Positions 36,801-45,271 of a stretch of 64,000 nt of DNA are shown here, piece after piece. The DNA is from Rhodococcus yunnanensis NBRC 103083. GTDB taxonomy: Bacteria; Actinomycetota; Actinomycetes; Mycobacteriales; Mycobacteriaceae. The stretch covers positions 682,001 to 746,000 of the forward strand of contig NZ_BCXH01000001.1 of the NCBI RefSeq assembly GCF_001895005.1, in the 5' to 3' direction. Below the pieces are notes generated by a model. That model was not told the DNA's origin. It was given only the letters and a program-made list of their open reading frames with translations, and ran no database searches. The translations under genes were made by a program, and so were the position numbers. Within the stretch, counting starts at the first letter, position 1; the number at the start of each line of letters is the position of its first letter.

Positions 36801-37788
36801 GACATTCGTCGCCGTCGACACCGGCGGAAGCGTGCTGGGCTCGGACAAGGATCTGATCCGGCTACGAAAGACGTTGGCTCCGCGCGTCGATCGCGAGGTG
36901 GCCAGTGCGGTCGGACAGGCCGAGCGTTCTGCCACTCTTGCGTGGACATCGTCGTCACTCGGCACTCTCGACGAGACGGTGACACGTTCGGTCGGCGGGC
37001 AGACCGTGACCGGTTACCCAGCCCTCGTCGCCGAGAACGGTGGCGTCGCGGTTCGCGTCCTCAGTACACCTGCGCAGCAGCGAGCGTCGATGAGGGACGG
37101 GACCAGGGCGCTACTGCTCGACTCCGCTCCCCGAGGGACCAAGGCGCTGCTTGCGGGGATCCCGACGAAGGATCGGATCGCGTTGGGACAGAATCCGTAC
37201 GGCTCGGTCGAGGCACTGCTCGAGGATTGTCGCAGGACTGCTGTCGACGAGTCGATGGACGCGCACGGCGGACCCGTTCGCTCCCCCGAGAGGTTCACCG
37301 CTCTGTCGAAGGCGGTCAACGCCGAGACCACGGATAGAACCTCGCGGCTGCTCGGACTCGTACGGCCCGTTCTCACTGCAGCTCTGGAGCTTCGGGCTGT
37401 GCTGGCCACGAAGCAGGGGGATGCCGCCGATGACGTCCGCGAGCAGCTCGACGGCCTCGTGTTCGACGGGTTCGTCTTCGAGTTCGGATCCACTCGACTC
37501 GCCGAGATACCGCGCTATCTCACCGGGGCCATCGCCCGCTTGAAGTCGCTGCCGAGCAGCGCAGGCCGAGACGATGCGGGCATGGACATCCTCGATCGCG
37601 TGTACGACGCCTACGACAGACTCCTGAAGTCGCTTCCGGAGGCGCGTCAGCGTAGCGCTGCGGCTCAGGATGTGTTCTGGAGCATCGAGGAACTACGGAT
37701 CGGGTTGTTCGCACAAGGAATCAGGACCGCGTACCCGGTCTCCGAGAAGCGAGTGATGAAAGCGATCGACGGGGTCGGACGAGGATGA
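33889..37788 (+). CDS. hrpA: ATP-dependent RNA helicase HrpA
   Basis: DEAH/RHA helicase of 1299 residues, matching E. coli HrpA in size. Walker A GETGSGKT at 94-101, DEAH at 191-194, SATIDPERF motif III, and QRAGRCGRVADGICIRLYSE motif VI. HA2 and OB domains follow, then the ~600-residue HrpA-specific DUF3418 region, with SRELFIRHALVQGEW and FEFGSTRLAEIPRYL. HrpA of E. coli has been linked to fimbrial mRNA processing and to resolving stalled ribosomes. TATCCT at 33874-33879 ends 9 nt before ATG 33889 and GGGAG is too close to act as a ribosome site, so leaderless translation is likely. Confidence 0.95.
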   Translation: MSTETVSQLRRSLTARLTDVSLRDEHRLRRRLSSARTPDALAAVEKDFARAEAVVSHRRAAVPNIEYPESLPVSQRKDDIAAAIDANQVVIVAGETGSGKTTQIPKICLELGRGIRGSIGHTQPRRLAARTVAERIAEEVGETIGDSVGYKVRFTDQSSDSTLVKLMTDGILLAEIQRDRMLRQYDTLIIDEAHERSLNIDFILGYLAQLLPRRPDLKVIITSATIDPERFAEHFAQGGVAAPIVEVSGRTFPVEMRYRPLSVDTGDTTLDRDPVDATCDAVDELIAEGDGDILVFLSGEREIRDTADALRDRQLRNTEVVPLYARLSAAEQHRVFSAHTGRRVVLSTNVAETSLTVPGIRYVVDPGTARISRYSVRTKVQRLPIENISQASARQRAGRCGRVADGICIRLYSEADFEARPQFTEPEILRTNLASVILQMTALGLGKVDAFPFVEPPDPRSIRDGIGLLEELGAVTASSKTGESELTPIGRELAALPVDPRMARMLVEANSTGALADALVVVSALSIQDVRERPAEHQQAADEKHARFAVENSDFLSYVELWKYLREQRDELSSSQFRRMCRNEFLHYLRIREWQDLHGQLRQIARGLGWTVPEAPSSQAALHQSLLSGLLSHIGLREGDKREFLGARGAHFAIFPGSGLFKKPPRWVMAAELVETSRLWGRMAARIEPEWAERLAPHLVKRTYSEPHWSIKRQSAMAYERVTLYGIPLVTGRPVGYHTIDPEVSRELFIRHALVQGEWTTQHPFFHKNRALLDDVGELENRARRRDIVVDDDALFDFYDTRIGPNVVSARHFDTWWKKTRRSTPELLDFSAATVVNPDAASVLGGDYPDAWRQGEVQFPLTYQFEPGSAADGVTARIPIALLAQVQPVGFDWLVPGMRAELVGTMIKLLPKSLRRNVVPAPDFAAAALQSMKPRAEPVVTALARELSRLGSCRIDPTDFAVTELPDHLRMTFVAVDTGGSVLGSDKDLIRLRKTLAPRVDREVASAVGQAERSATLAWTSSSLGTLDETVTRSVGGQTVTGYPALVAENGGVAVRVLSTPAQQRASMRDGTRALLLDSAPRGTKALLAGIPTKDRIALGQNPYGSVEALLEDCRRTAVDESMDAHGGPVRSPERFTALSKAVNAETTDRTSRLLGLVRPVLTAALELRAVLATKQGDAADDVREQLDGLVFDGFVFEFGSTRLAEIPRYLTGAIARLKSLPSSAGRDDAGMDILDRVYDAYDRLLKSLPEARQRSAAAQDVFWSIEELRIGLFAQGIRTAYPVSEKRVMKAIDGVGRG

Positions 37789-37820
37789 AGCCCTGGACGA
37801 GGTGATCCGGGGCACTCGGG

Positions 37821-38285
37821 TCAGTCGACGGCCGAGGACTCACGATGTGCACGCAGCTCGAGAATCTCCTTCTCGAAATCTTCTGCCGAACTGAAAGATC
37901 GGTAGACCGACGCGAAGCGAAGGTAGGCGACTTCGTCCAAGTCCCTCAGCGGTCCGAGAATCGCCAACCCGACCTCGTTGCTGGGGATCTCGGCGGAGCC
38001 GGATGCCCGCACAGCGTCCTCGACCTGTTGCGCCAAGAGATTGAGCGCATCGTTGTCGACATCGCGTCCCTGGCATGCGCGCCGAACACCTTTGACGACC
38101 TTCTCCCGGCTGAACGGCTCGGTAACTCCGCTTCGCTTCACCACAGCGAGCACAGCTGTCTCCACCGTGGTGAATCGCCGACCGCACTCCGGGCACGAGC
38201 GACGACGACGAATCGCCTGCCCCTCGTCGGCTTCGCGTGAGTCGACCACCCGAGAATCGGGATGCCTGCAGAACGGGCAATGCAT
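37821..38285 (-). CDS. nrdR: Transcriptional repressor NrdR
   Basis: A 154-residue zinc-ribbon plus ATP-cone repressor of ribonucleotide reductase genes. Cys3, Cys6, Cys31 and Cys34 form the zinc ribbon (MHCPFC and SCPECGRRF); the ATP cone follows from [18 protein letters not shown] to [13 protein letters not shown] 38285 has GGAGG 7 nt upstream. Convergent with hrpA and upstream of nothing on its strand except the LysM gene 157 nt away, the same order as Rv2718c-Rv2719c. The gap 38286-38442 shows no other gene. Confidence 0.96.
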   Translation of the reverse strand: MHCPFCRHPDSRVVDSREADEGQAIRRRRSCPECGRRFTTVETAVLAVVKRSGVTEPFSREKVVKGVRRACQGRDVDNDALNLLAQQVEDAVRASGSAEIPSNEVGLAILGPLRDLDEVAYLRFASVYRSFSSAEDFEKEILELRAHRESSAVD

Positions 38286-38442
38286 GTAGGAGCCTCCGTC
38301 GTTGCCGATGCACTCTCCGCTCGGACCTACCGAATGCTCAGGACGCGCAGGAGGTGCAGGCTCCGAGGATACTCGGAGGGCTACGTACGCAACTCGATCA
38401 CCCGCCAGGTCGAGAGATGCGAGAGCCGAACTGACGAGGAGA

Positions 38443-38940
38443 TCATTCGTCCACGGAGGAAGGAACAACGAGTTGCTGCCCGGCCGTGACGGCCGCGCTG
38501 CCCAGACCGTTGGACGCGAGAATACTGTCCACGACTTCCTGCACCGGCTCGTCGGGAACCACCCGTGCTGCGAAGTCACTGAGGGTCTCGCCTTGCTGCA
38601 CCGTTGCAACAGTCGGCTGCGCAGCGGACTCGAGTGCACCCGCCCTGAGATTCGCCAACCCGATCAGTCCGAGGATCACGACGGCAGTACCCACCACACC
38701 TGCGACTGTCGCCTGCCACGAGATCGACTCGTTCGATCCACGTGCCTCGACACACGCCTCCGCACGGAGGGTCGCCTCGGTGGGCCGATGCGCGGAATGC
38801 ACGAAGCGACGTCGGGTCTGCGTCGGCCTACGCGGCACGGAACGTGAGGACGGTGTGGAACGTGAGGACGGTGTGGAACGTGAGACCGGACCGACCACGC
38901 GCGAGTAGGCCTGCCTGGGGCTTTCTGTCGTGATGCTCAT
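38443..38940 (-). CDS. LysM-domain membrane protein, ChiZ-like (SOS-linked)
   Basis: A 165-residue protein homologous in position and layout to Rv2719c (ChiZ), a DNA-damage-induced cell-wall protein reported to block division. A basic Ser/Arg-rich cytosolic N-terminus (residues 1-70, partly an 18-bp repeat), one membrane helix ([21 protein letters not shown]) and a C-terminal LysM domain ([16 protein letters not shown] to TAGQQLVVP). Divergent from lexA with SOS boxes between, which supports LexA control. The cell-wall hydrolase activity claimed for ChiZ is not evident from motifs here. Confidence 0.88.
   Translation of the reverse strand: MSITTESPRQAYSRVVGPVSRSTPSSRSTPSSRSVPRRPTQTRRRFVHSAHRPTEATLRAEACVEARGSNESISWQATVAGVVGTAVVILGLIGLANLRAGALESAAQPTVATVQQGETLSDFAARVVPDEPVQEVVDSILASNGLGSAAVTAGQQLVVPSSVDE
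38840..38884 (-). repeat. 18-bp in-frame repeat in the ChiZ-like gene
   Basis: GAACGTGAGGACGGTGTG at 38840-38857 and 38858-38875, with half a third copy to 38884. It encodes repeated SRSTPS units in the cytosolic N-terminus. Confidence 0.85.
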
Positions 38941-38997
38941 CGGTAACCTCCACTGCGGTGAACGTGATCGACACCCTCGTTCGATCAGGCGTTCGAT

Positions 38998-39009
38998 GAA
39001 CGCTTGTTC
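38998..39009. promoter_or_regulatory. LexA (SOS) box near the ChiZ-like gene
   Basis: GAACGCTTGTTC is a perfect GAAC-N4-GTTC palindrome, followed by GA; it lies 58 nt upstream of the ChiZ-like start codon. Confidence 0.8.
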
Positions 39010-39059
39010 GAAGTTCTATCACGCGAGTCCGACAAAGTCAGTAGAAAATGCGACACGGA

Positions 39060-39092
39060 TCGAACAGATGTTTGATCGAACAGCGTTTTCGA
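39060..39092. promoter_or_regulatory. LexA (SOS) box at lexA, with a degenerate second copy
   Basis: TCGAACAGATGTTTGA (39060-39075) differs at one position from TCGAAC-N4-GTTCGA. A weaker TCGAACAGCGTTTTCGA follows directly at 39076-39092. The first box overlaps the predicted -35 of lexA, suiting autorepression. Confidence 0.75.
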
Positions 39093-39100
39093 GCTAGATT
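39071..39100 (+). promoter_or_regulatory. Predicted lexA promoter
   Basis: TTTGAT (39071-39076) and TAGATT (39095-39100) are spaced by 18 nt. The -35 lies inside the SOS box. Leader about 168 nt to ATG 39275. Confidence 0.5.
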
Positions 39101-39274
39101 CGTGTCAGAAACCACACGTCACACGCACACCACCCGTTCGACGCCCGAGAAGCCGTGAACCGATCATGCGAATCTCGACGCGAACAGACGACGTGGTCCA
39201 GCAGAACACGCAGAAATCTCGAACCAGCACGAGTCATGAACACGCAAGCAGCCGCGATGCAGGAGGACGCACTA

Positions 39275-40051
39275 ATGAAGGACGAGACCTCGTCAGGGTC
39301 AGCGAAGTCGACCAGTAAGACGACTGGGAAGTCGGCCGCCAAGCCCGCTGCCGTACCGACCGCGAAGGCGTTCGAGGGTGAGGGCACCGACATCAACGCA
39401 GGATTGACCGATCGCCAACGCAAGGTACTGGAGGTGATTCGCGCCTCGGTCACCGAACGCGGTTATCCGCCGAGTATTCGGGAGATCGGTGACGCGGTCG
39501 GTCTGACATCGACGTCGTCGGTCGCGCATCAGCTCAGGACACTGGAGCGCAAGGGGTTCCTGCGGCGCGACGCCAATCGACCGCGCGCGGTCGACGTGCG
39601 CGGCCTCGACGAGGTTCAGGCCGATCACGCAGCTGCCGTGGCGGATGGTTCGGCGCCCGCCGAGGACCAGCTACCGACGCCTACTTTCGTGCCGGTGCTC
39701 GGACGTATCGCGGCGGGCGGACCGATCCTCGCCGAGGAGGCCGTCGAAGACGTATTCCCGCTTCCCCGTGAACTCGTCGGCCAGGGGTCGCTGTTCTTGC
39801 TCAAGGTGGTCGGCGAGTCGATGATCGAGGCTGCGATCTGCGATGGGGACTGGGTCGTCGTCCGCCAGCAAAGTGTGGCGGACAACGGTGACATCGTCGC
39901 CGCGATGATCGACGGCGAAGCAACTGTCAAGACATTCAAGCGTTCGAAGGGAGACGTGTGGTTGATGCCGCACAACCCGCTGTTCGAACCCATTCCGGGA
40001 AACGACGCCGCCATCCTCGGCAAGGTCGTCACTGTGATGCGCAAGCTCTGA
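39275..40051 (+). CDS. lexA: SOS repressor LexA
   Basis: Self-cleaving repressor of 258 residues. A 40-residue Lys/Ser/Ala-rich extension precedes the winged helix ([35 protein letters not shown]). The cleavage bond is Ala147-Gly148 in GRIAAGGPI; the catalytic dyad is Ser182 (GESM) and Lys219 (ATVKTFKR). ATG 39275 has AGGAGG at 39261-39266. Upstream in-frame ATGs (39155, 39236, 39257) lack comparable sites, though 39257 is possible. Confidence 0.96.
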   Translation: MKDETSSGSAKSTSKTTGKSAAKPAAVPTAKAFEGEGTDINAGLTDRQRKVLEVIRASVTERGYPPSIREIGDAVGLTSTSSVAHQLRTLERKGFLRRDANRPRAVDVRGLDEVQADHAAAVADGSAPAEDQLPTPTFVPVLGRIAAGGPILAEEAVEDVFPLPRELVGQGSLFLLKVVGESMIEAAICDGDWVVVRQQSVADNGDIVAAMIDGEATVKTFKRSKGDVWLMPHNPLFEPIPGNDAAILGKVVTVMRKL

Positions 40052-40064
40052 GCCACCGCGATGT

Positions 40065-40104
40065 GGACAAGCCCCGCAGCCACTGATGGCCGCGGGGCTT
40101 GTCC
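40065..40104. terminator. Bidirectional terminator between lexA and the acyl-CoA dehydrogenase
   Basis: GGACAAGCCCCGC (40065-40077) pairs perfectly with 40092-40104 around a 14-nt loop, lying between convergent genes. Confidence 0.88.
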
Positions 40105-40118
40105 ATGTCTCCGATGAG

Positions 40119-41261
40119 TCAGAGGTCGAGGCCCCGACCGATGATCTCCTTCATGATCTCGGTCGTGCCGCCGTAGATGGTCTGCACCCGAGAGTCCATG
40201 TACGCCTTGGCTATAGGGTATTCCTTCATGTAGCCGTAGCCCCCGTGCAGCTGCAGGCACCGGTCGATGAGCTTGACCTGATTCTCGGTGGTCCACCACT
40301 TCGCCATCGCGGCTTCCTGAACGGTAAGGGTGCCTGCGTTGAGCAGTTCGATGAACTTGTCGACCATGATCCGGGTTGCTGTCGTCTCGGTGGCCAGTTC
40401 GGCGAGCACGAACCGGGTGTTCTGAAACTTGCCGATCGACTTGCCGAATGCCGTGCGGTCCCGACAATACTGAATTGTCATCTCCAGGGCGGACTCCATC
40501 GCAGCAGCAGCCACCACGGCGATGGACAACCTCTCCTGCGGCAGATTCTGCATGAGGTAGATGAACCCCATCCCCTCTTCGCCCAGAAGGTTCGCCGCGG
40601 GGACACGGACGTCGGTGAAGCTCAGTTCTGCGGTGTCCTGCGCCTTCATTCCGATCTTGTCCAGGTTGCGGCCGCGTTCGAATCCTGCCATTCCCCTTTC
40701 GACGACCAACAGGCTGAAGCCCTGCGCGCCTTTCTCGGGGTCGGTGCAGGCGACGACGATCACGAGATCGGCATTGATTCCGTTGGTGATGAACGTCTTC
40801 GACCCGTTCAGGATCCATTCGTCGCCGTCTCGAACCGCTTTGGTCTTGATTCCCTGTAGATCGCTTCCGGTGCCGGGCTCGGTCATGGCGATCGCGGTGA
40901 TCAGCTCGCCGGAGCAGAATCCCGGCAGCCACCGTGCCTTCTGCTCGTCGTTGGTCAGGTCGGAGAGATACGGTGCGACGACGTCGTTGTGCAGCGTGAA
41001 CCCGATTCCGCTGTATCCGCCGCGGGTCGTTTCCTCGGTGACGATGGCGTTGTATCGGAAGTCCTTGACTCCTCCGCCGCCGTACTCCTCGGGAACAGCG
41101 GTACCGAGGAAGCCTTGCTTTCCGGCCTCGACCCAGACATCACGATCGACGATGTTCTGCTCTTCCCACTTCGCGTGGTTGGGCGCGACATGCTGATCGA
41201 GGAACTTGCGGTACGACTCACGGAAGAGGTCGTGCTCGGAATCGAACAGTGTGCGTTCCAC
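40119..41261 (-). CDS. Acyl-CoA dehydrogenase (FadE20-like, long-chain type)
   Basis: FAD enzyme of 380 residues catalysing the first step of beta-oxidation. Signatures: ITAIAMTEPGTGSDLQGI, QLHGGYGYMKEYPI and the C-terminal YGGTTEIMKEIIGRGL. The YEGT glutamate of medium-chain enzymes is Gly here, as in long-chain and isovaleryl types; the catalytic base is then expected in NLPQERLSIA, which is present. GTG 41261 follows AAGGAG at a spacing of 8. Rv2724c (fadE20) is the positional counterpart. Confidence 0.93.
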   Translation of the reverse strand: MERTLFDSEHDLFRESYRKFLDQHVAPNHAKWEEQNIVDRDVWVEAGKQGFLGTAVPEEYGGGGVKDFRYNAIVTEETTRGGYSGIGFTLHNDVVAPYLSDLTNDEQKARWLPGFCSGELITAIAMTEPGTGSDLQGIKTKAVRDGDEWILNGSKTFITNGINADLVIVVACTDPEKGAQGFSLLVVERGMAGFERGRNLDKIGMKAQDTAELSFTDVRVPAANLLGEEGMGFIYLMQNLPQERLSIAVVAAAAMESALEMTIQYCRDRTAFGKSIGKFQNTRFVLAELATETTATRIMVDKFIELLNAGTLTVQEAAMAKWWTTENQVKLIDRCLQLHGGYGYMKEYPIAKAYMDSRVQTIYGGTTEIMKEIIGRGLDL

Positions 41262-41391
41262 TATCTTGGCTCCTTTTCAGGTGCACCTCGGGGTACACCG
41301 AAGTTCACCGCCGGTGACTGGCGTCACTGAAAACCCTACGGCGATCGCTCGCACGCAGTCGATGACCGAGCCGCGCGTCATTGGTGACCGA

Positions 41392-42657
41392 TCAGTGCTG
41401 CCGAGAGCGAGCCAGTGCGCGCATCACCGGGTACCCGACGAGGATTCCGACCGATCCCCATGCGATCCCACCGAGTTCGACGGAGCCGACGGCCAATGTC
41501 AGATCGCCGATGCCAGCGACAAGTGCCGCGGCAACGACCATGAGATTGACGGGGTCGGTGAAATCGACCTTGTTGTCGGTCCAGATGCGGACTCCCAGAA
41601 GGCCGATCAAGCCGTACAACACGAGCGTCGCACCGCCGATGACGCCGCTCGGGACGGTGAACACGAGCGCACCGAACTTCGGCGAGAAGGCAAGAACCAC
41701 CGCGGTCGCCGCTGCCACCCAGTACGCGGCGGTGGAATACACGCGGGTGGCGGCCATGACGCCGATGTTCTCCGCGTACGTCGTGGTACCCGACCCGCCT
41801 GCTGCACCGGCAAGCGTGGTGGCCAAGCCGTCGGCGATCAGGGCGTTTCCGGCCATGTCGTCCAACGACTTTCCGGTCATGGCGGACACTGCTTTCACAT
41901 GCCCCACGTTCTCGGCGACCAGGACGATGACGACGGGCAATGCGACGAGCACCACCGACAATTCGAACGTCGGTCCTCGAAACTCCGGTAGCCCGATCCA
42001 CGACGCGCCTGCCAACGCGTCGAGTTTGGCGTCCTCGATCTGGCCGACCACTGCCGCGAACACCCAGCCGATGACAACACCGACCAGGATTCCGAGGCGA
42101 CCGAGCAGTCCTGGTCCGATCACAGTGACGAGCAGGATCGCTACGAGCGTGATGGCAGCGACGAGGGGTTGGGCTTCGAACGACGACGTGGCGGTGGACG
42201 CGAGGTTCAGTCCGATGAGCACGACCACGGCACCCGTGACGACAGGGGGCATGACCGCTTCGATGACCCGCCCACCGACGATTCTGACGACGAATCCTAC
42301 TGCCGCGAGGACGATTCCGACAGCCATGACAGCGCCGAGCTGCGCCGCCGGGCCGTCTGCCTGCGCGGCGCTCAGTGGAGCGATGAACGCGAACGACGAC
42401 CCCAGGTAGCTGGGGATTCTGCCGCGCGTGATGATCAGGAACAGTGCTGTTCCGATGCCGGAGAACAGCAGCGTCGTCGTCACCGGGAATCCGGTGATCG
42501 TCGGAACGAGCAACGTCGCGCCGAACATAGCGATGACGTGCTGCATCCCGATGCCTACCGTGCGCGGCCACGACAACCGCTCGTCCGGTGCCACGACCGC
42601 TCCTGCTGCGACTGTCTTCCCGTTGCCGTGCAGGGTCCATCCGAAGTTTCGACTCAC
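41392..42657 (-). CDS. Uracil-xanthine permease (NCS2 family)
   Basis: Proton-coupled nucleobase importer of 421 residues with about 14 membrane segments. It shows LSWPRTVGIGMQHVIAMFGATLLVP at the N-terminus, PSYLGSSFAFIAPL, VAENVGHVKAVSAMTGK (the family's central motif with Glu) and GGSGTTTYAENIGVMAATRVYS with the second substrate-binding Glu. Closest to UraA/PyrP. The start is GTG 42657 (VSRNFGWTLHGNGK). Preceded by ptsI on the same strand, 23 nt away; no functional link is obvious. The 130-nt gap to fadE holds no gene. Confidence 0.92.
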   Translation of the reverse strand: MSRNFGWTLHGNGKTVAAGAVVAPDERLSWPRTVGIGMQHVIAMFGATLLVPTITGFPVTTTLLFSGIGTALFLIITRGRIPSYLGSSFAFIAPLSAAQADGPAAQLGAVMAVGIVLAAVGFVVRIVGGRVIEAVMPPVVTGAVVVLIGLNLASTATSSFEAQPLVAAITLVAILLVTVIGPGLLGRLGILVGVVIGWVFAAVVGQIEDAKLDALAGASWIGLPEFRGPTFELSVVLVALPVVIVLVAENVGHVKAVSAMTGKSLDDMAGNALIADGLATTLAGAAGGSGTTTYAENIGVMAATRVYSTAAYWVAAATAVVLAFSPKFGALVFTVPSGVIGGATLVLYGLIGLLGVRIWTDNKVDFTDPVNLMVVAAALVAGIGDLTLAVGSVELGGIAWGSVGILVGYPVMRALARSRQH

Positions 42658-42680
42658 GAGGAGAAATCCTAGAGTGAGTG

Positions 42681-44366
42681 TCAGTTCAGGATCGCACCAA
42701 CCGCCGCACGAGCAGCGGTCGAGCTGTCGGTGCGCAGCGCAGCACCCGCAGCCTCCTTGCACTGATCGAGCGTGACCGTCGACAGCTTTGCTCCCACGTG
42801 GGCAATGGCAGCGGAGGCCGCTGACAGAGACGTGATACCGAGACCGACCAGGACACACGCGAGCAACGGATCGGCGGCAGCTTCGCCACACACTCCGACC
42901 GGTTTTCCAGCCGCGGCACCTGCTTTCGCGGTGTGCGCGACCAAGGCGAGCACCGCCGGCTGCCACGGATCGGTCAGAGCCGCGAGCTGTGAGGACATCC
43001 GGTCGGCTGCCATCGTGTACTGCGCCAGGTCGTTGGTGCCGATGGACAGAAAGTCGACGTGTTCGAGAATGTGCTCGGCCAACAGGGCAGCGGCAGGCAC
43101 CTCGATCATCACCCCTGGCTTCAGTCCGCGTTCACGAACGTCGGCTGCGAACGCCGCAGCTTCCGCCGCGGTGGCGATCATCGGCGCCATGACCCACGGA
43201 CTGGAACCGGTGGCCTTCGCGGCGGCTGCAATTCCGTCGAGCTGGCGGTAGAGGATGCCCCGATCCTGCTCGGCGATGCGAATTCCGCGGATTCCGAGGG
43301 CCGGGTTGGCCTCGTCGGCATGGTTGGCGAACCGAAGCGGCTTGTCCGAGCCCGCATCGAGCGTTCTGACGACGACCTTGTGGCCCTCGAACGCCTCGAG
43401 CACCTGACCGTAGATCTCCGCCTGCTCGTCGACGGTCGGCTCCGTGTCGCGGTCCAGGAAGCACAGCTCGGTGCGGAAGAGTCCGATGCCGTCCGCGGCG
43501 GAGTTGCGTGCCGCCCGCGCACCAGCGCCGTCCTGAACGTTCGCGAGGATGTCGACGGCGTGGCCGTCGGCGGTTGCGCCCGGGCCCGACCACTGGGATA
43601 CGCGGTCGAGTTCGGCCTTCGCGGCCGCCACCTGCTCCACGGCGCTCGTCGTGTCCGGTTGGAGCACGATGAGTCCGGTACCTCCGTCCACGAGGGCCGG
43701 CGTGCCTTCCGCGATGTCGTCGAGCCCCGCGACCGCGACGATGCAGGCGATACCGAGCTGCCGCGCAATGATCGCTGTGTGGCTGGTCGGTCCACCGAGA
43801 GATGTCGCGAGGCCGACGACGAGGGTTGCATCGAGGCCTGCTGTGTCGGCAGGGGCCAGGTCGTCGGCGAACAGAACCGACGGGACTGCCGGAACCGGCA
43901 CACCGGGTTCGGGTACGCCCAGGATTTCGGCGATCACGCGGTCACGGATGTCCCGCAGGTCGGTGACACGCTCGGCCATCAGGCCGCCCACCTTCTCGAA
44001 CATCGCCGTGAACTGCTCGGTGGCGGCGTCGGTCGCCGACGAGGCCGGACTGCCGGCGGCGATCAGCTTCTCGGCCGCGCGGATCCAGCCACGGTCCTGC
44101 GCCATCGCGGCGTTGGCGGACAGCACCTCGGACGCCGCGCCCGTAGCGAGTTCGGCGCGTCCGCGCAGCCGTGTCGACACAGTCGACGCTGCGGTACGGA
44201 ACCGTTCGAGTTCGGCGCCGCGGGCGGTGTCGTCGATCACCGACGTGTCGATGGGTACGTCGGGGCGGCGCCCGGGCCTGATCACCGGGCCGTAGCCGAC
44301 GCCGGGAACGACGGGGGTTCCTCGCAGAACCGTCTCCTGCGTGTCGGATCGAAGCGATCCCGTCAT
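42681..44366 (-). CDS. ptsI: Phosphoenolpyruvate-protein phosphotransferase (PTS enzyme I)
   Basis: Enzyme I of 561 residues, first phosphate carrier of the PTS. The phosphohistidine domain has LGGPTSHTAIIARQLG with His196. The PEP-binding barrel shows GIGLFRTELCFL, GIRGIRIAEQDRGI, SIGTNDLAQYTMAADR and VGVCGEAAADP with the catalytic Cys. ATG 44366 follows GAGGAGG. Divergent from the deoR-fruK-fruA-ptsH operon over a 137-nt region with a shared palindrome. Confidence 0.95.
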   Translation of the reverse strand: MTGSLRSDTQETVLRGTPVVPGVGYGPVIRPGRRPDVPIDTSVIDDTARGAELERFRTAASTVSTRLRGRAELATGAASEVLSANAAMAQDRGWIRAAEKLIAAGSPASSATDAATEQFTAMFEKVGGLMAERVTDLRDIRDRVIAEILGVPEPGVPVPAVPSVLFADDLAPADTAGLDATLVVGLATSLGGPTSHTAIIARQLGIACIVAVAGLDDIAEGTPALVDGGTGLIVLQPDTTSAVEQVAAAKAELDRVSQWSGPGATADGHAVDILANVQDGAGARAARNSAADGIGLFRTELCFLDRDTEPTVDEQAEIYGQVLEAFEGHKVVVRTLDAGSDKPLRFANHADEANPALGIRGIRIAEQDRGILYRQLDGIAAAAKATGSSPWVMAPMIATAAEAAAFAADVRERGLKPGVMIEVPAAALLAEHILEHVDFLSIGTNDLAQYTMAADRMSSQLAALTDPWQPAVLALVAHTAKAGAAAGKPVGVCGEAAADPLLACVLVGLGITSLSAASAAIAHVGAKLSTVTLDQCKEAAGAALRTDSSTAARAAVGAILN

Positions 44367-44422
44367 GTGTCCTCCTCGTGACCGGGTGTGGTTCAGCCTG
44401 TGCAACCAACTTGTTGTGACCG

Positions 44423-44468
44423 AGATTACTCTTTGCTCTTGACATGTCAACAGATACGGGCGTAAAAC
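44423..44468. promoter_or_regulatory. Divergent ptsI / fructose-operon promoters sharing one palindrome
   Basis: TTGACATGTCAA (44439-44450) is a perfect 12-bp palindrome and gives a consensus -35 TTGACA on each strand. Rightward -10: TAAAAC at 44463-44468 (18-nt spacer). Leftward -10: TAATCT at 44428-44423 (16-nt spacer). A regulator bound to the palindrome would shut both promoters; the adjacent DeoR-type protein is the obvious candidate. TTGTTG/CAACAA inverted half-sites flank it (44411-44416, 44478-44483). Confidence 0.6.
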
Positions 44469-44503
44469 AACATAAACCAACAACGAATCGGCGGGAGGCG
44501 CAG

Positions 44504-45271
44504 GTGTACGCAGAAGAGCGACAGCAATCGATCGCAGAACTTGTCAGTACCCGCGGCCGCATCTCGGTAACCGATCTGTCCACCGCCTACGGCGTCACCA
44601 CCGAGACCGTGCGACGCGATCTCGCCGTTCTCGACCGACTCGGCGTCGTTCGCCGTGTCCACGGAGGAGCTGTGCCTGCATCGGCTCTCACGGCCACCGA
44701 ACCCGGCGTCGGCGAGCGCGAGTACACCCGTGCGGAGCAGAAGGACGCCATCGCCGCTGCGGCGCTGGACTATCTCCCTCAGCCCGGAGGCAGCGCCGTA
44801 CTCGACGCCGGAACCACCACCGGTCGCCTGGCAGCTCTGCTCTCCAGCGAACGCGAACTCACGCTCGTCACCAACTCCGTGCCCATCGCAGCGCGAGTGG
44901 CTCCGCTTACCGGAGTCAATCTGCGGGTACTCGGCGGTCGTGTACGTGGAACCACGCAGGCGTCGGTCGGCGAAGAGGCACTCACAGCTCTCGAGTGGCT
45001 CCGCGTCGACGTCGCGTTCATCGGCACCAACGCACTCAGCCTCGGCCATGGCCTGTCCACACCGGACAGTGACGAAGCCGCTGTCAAGCGCGCCATGGTT
45101 CGAAGCGCGAACCATGTCGTCGTATTGGCCGATTCGTCGAAGGTCGGCCGTGAGCATCTCGTCAGTTTTGCCCGCCTGGACCAGATCGACGTACTCGTCA
45201 CCGACGGGGAAATCGACGCCGAGGACCGTAAGAGTTTGACCGACAACGGAATCGAGGTGGTGATCGCATGA
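44504..45271 (+). CDS. DeoR/GlpR-family sugar operon regulator (FruR-like)
   Basis: A 255-residue regulator from GTG 44504, which follows GGGAGG at 44493-44498; ATG 44444 would sit inside the promoter palindrome. Helix-turn-helix SVTDLSTAYGVTTETVRRDL and the following RRVHGGAVP are the DeoR signature. The sensor domain DAGTTTGRLAALLS binds sugar phosphates, probably fructose 1-phosphate or 1,6-bisphosphate. Its stop overlaps the fruK start (ATGA). Confidence 0.92.
   Translation: MYAEERQQSIAELVSTRGRISVTDLSTAYGVTTETVRRDLAVLDRLGVVRRVHGGAVPASALTATEPGVGEREYTRAEQKDAIAAAALDYLPQPGGSAVLDAGTTTGRLAALLSSERELTLVTNSVPIAARVAPLTGVNLRVLGGRVRGTTQASVGEEALTALEWLRVDVAFIGTNALSLGHGLSTPDSDEAAVKRAMVRSANHVVVLADSSKVGREHLVSFARLDQIDVLVTDGEIDAEDRKSLTDNGIEVVIA

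Noticed and set aside
41242-41258. SOS-box-like GAACAGTGTGCGTTC at the acyl-CoA dehydrogenase start
   Set aside because: The half-sites are 7 nt apart instead of 4 and the match lies inside the coding sequence.
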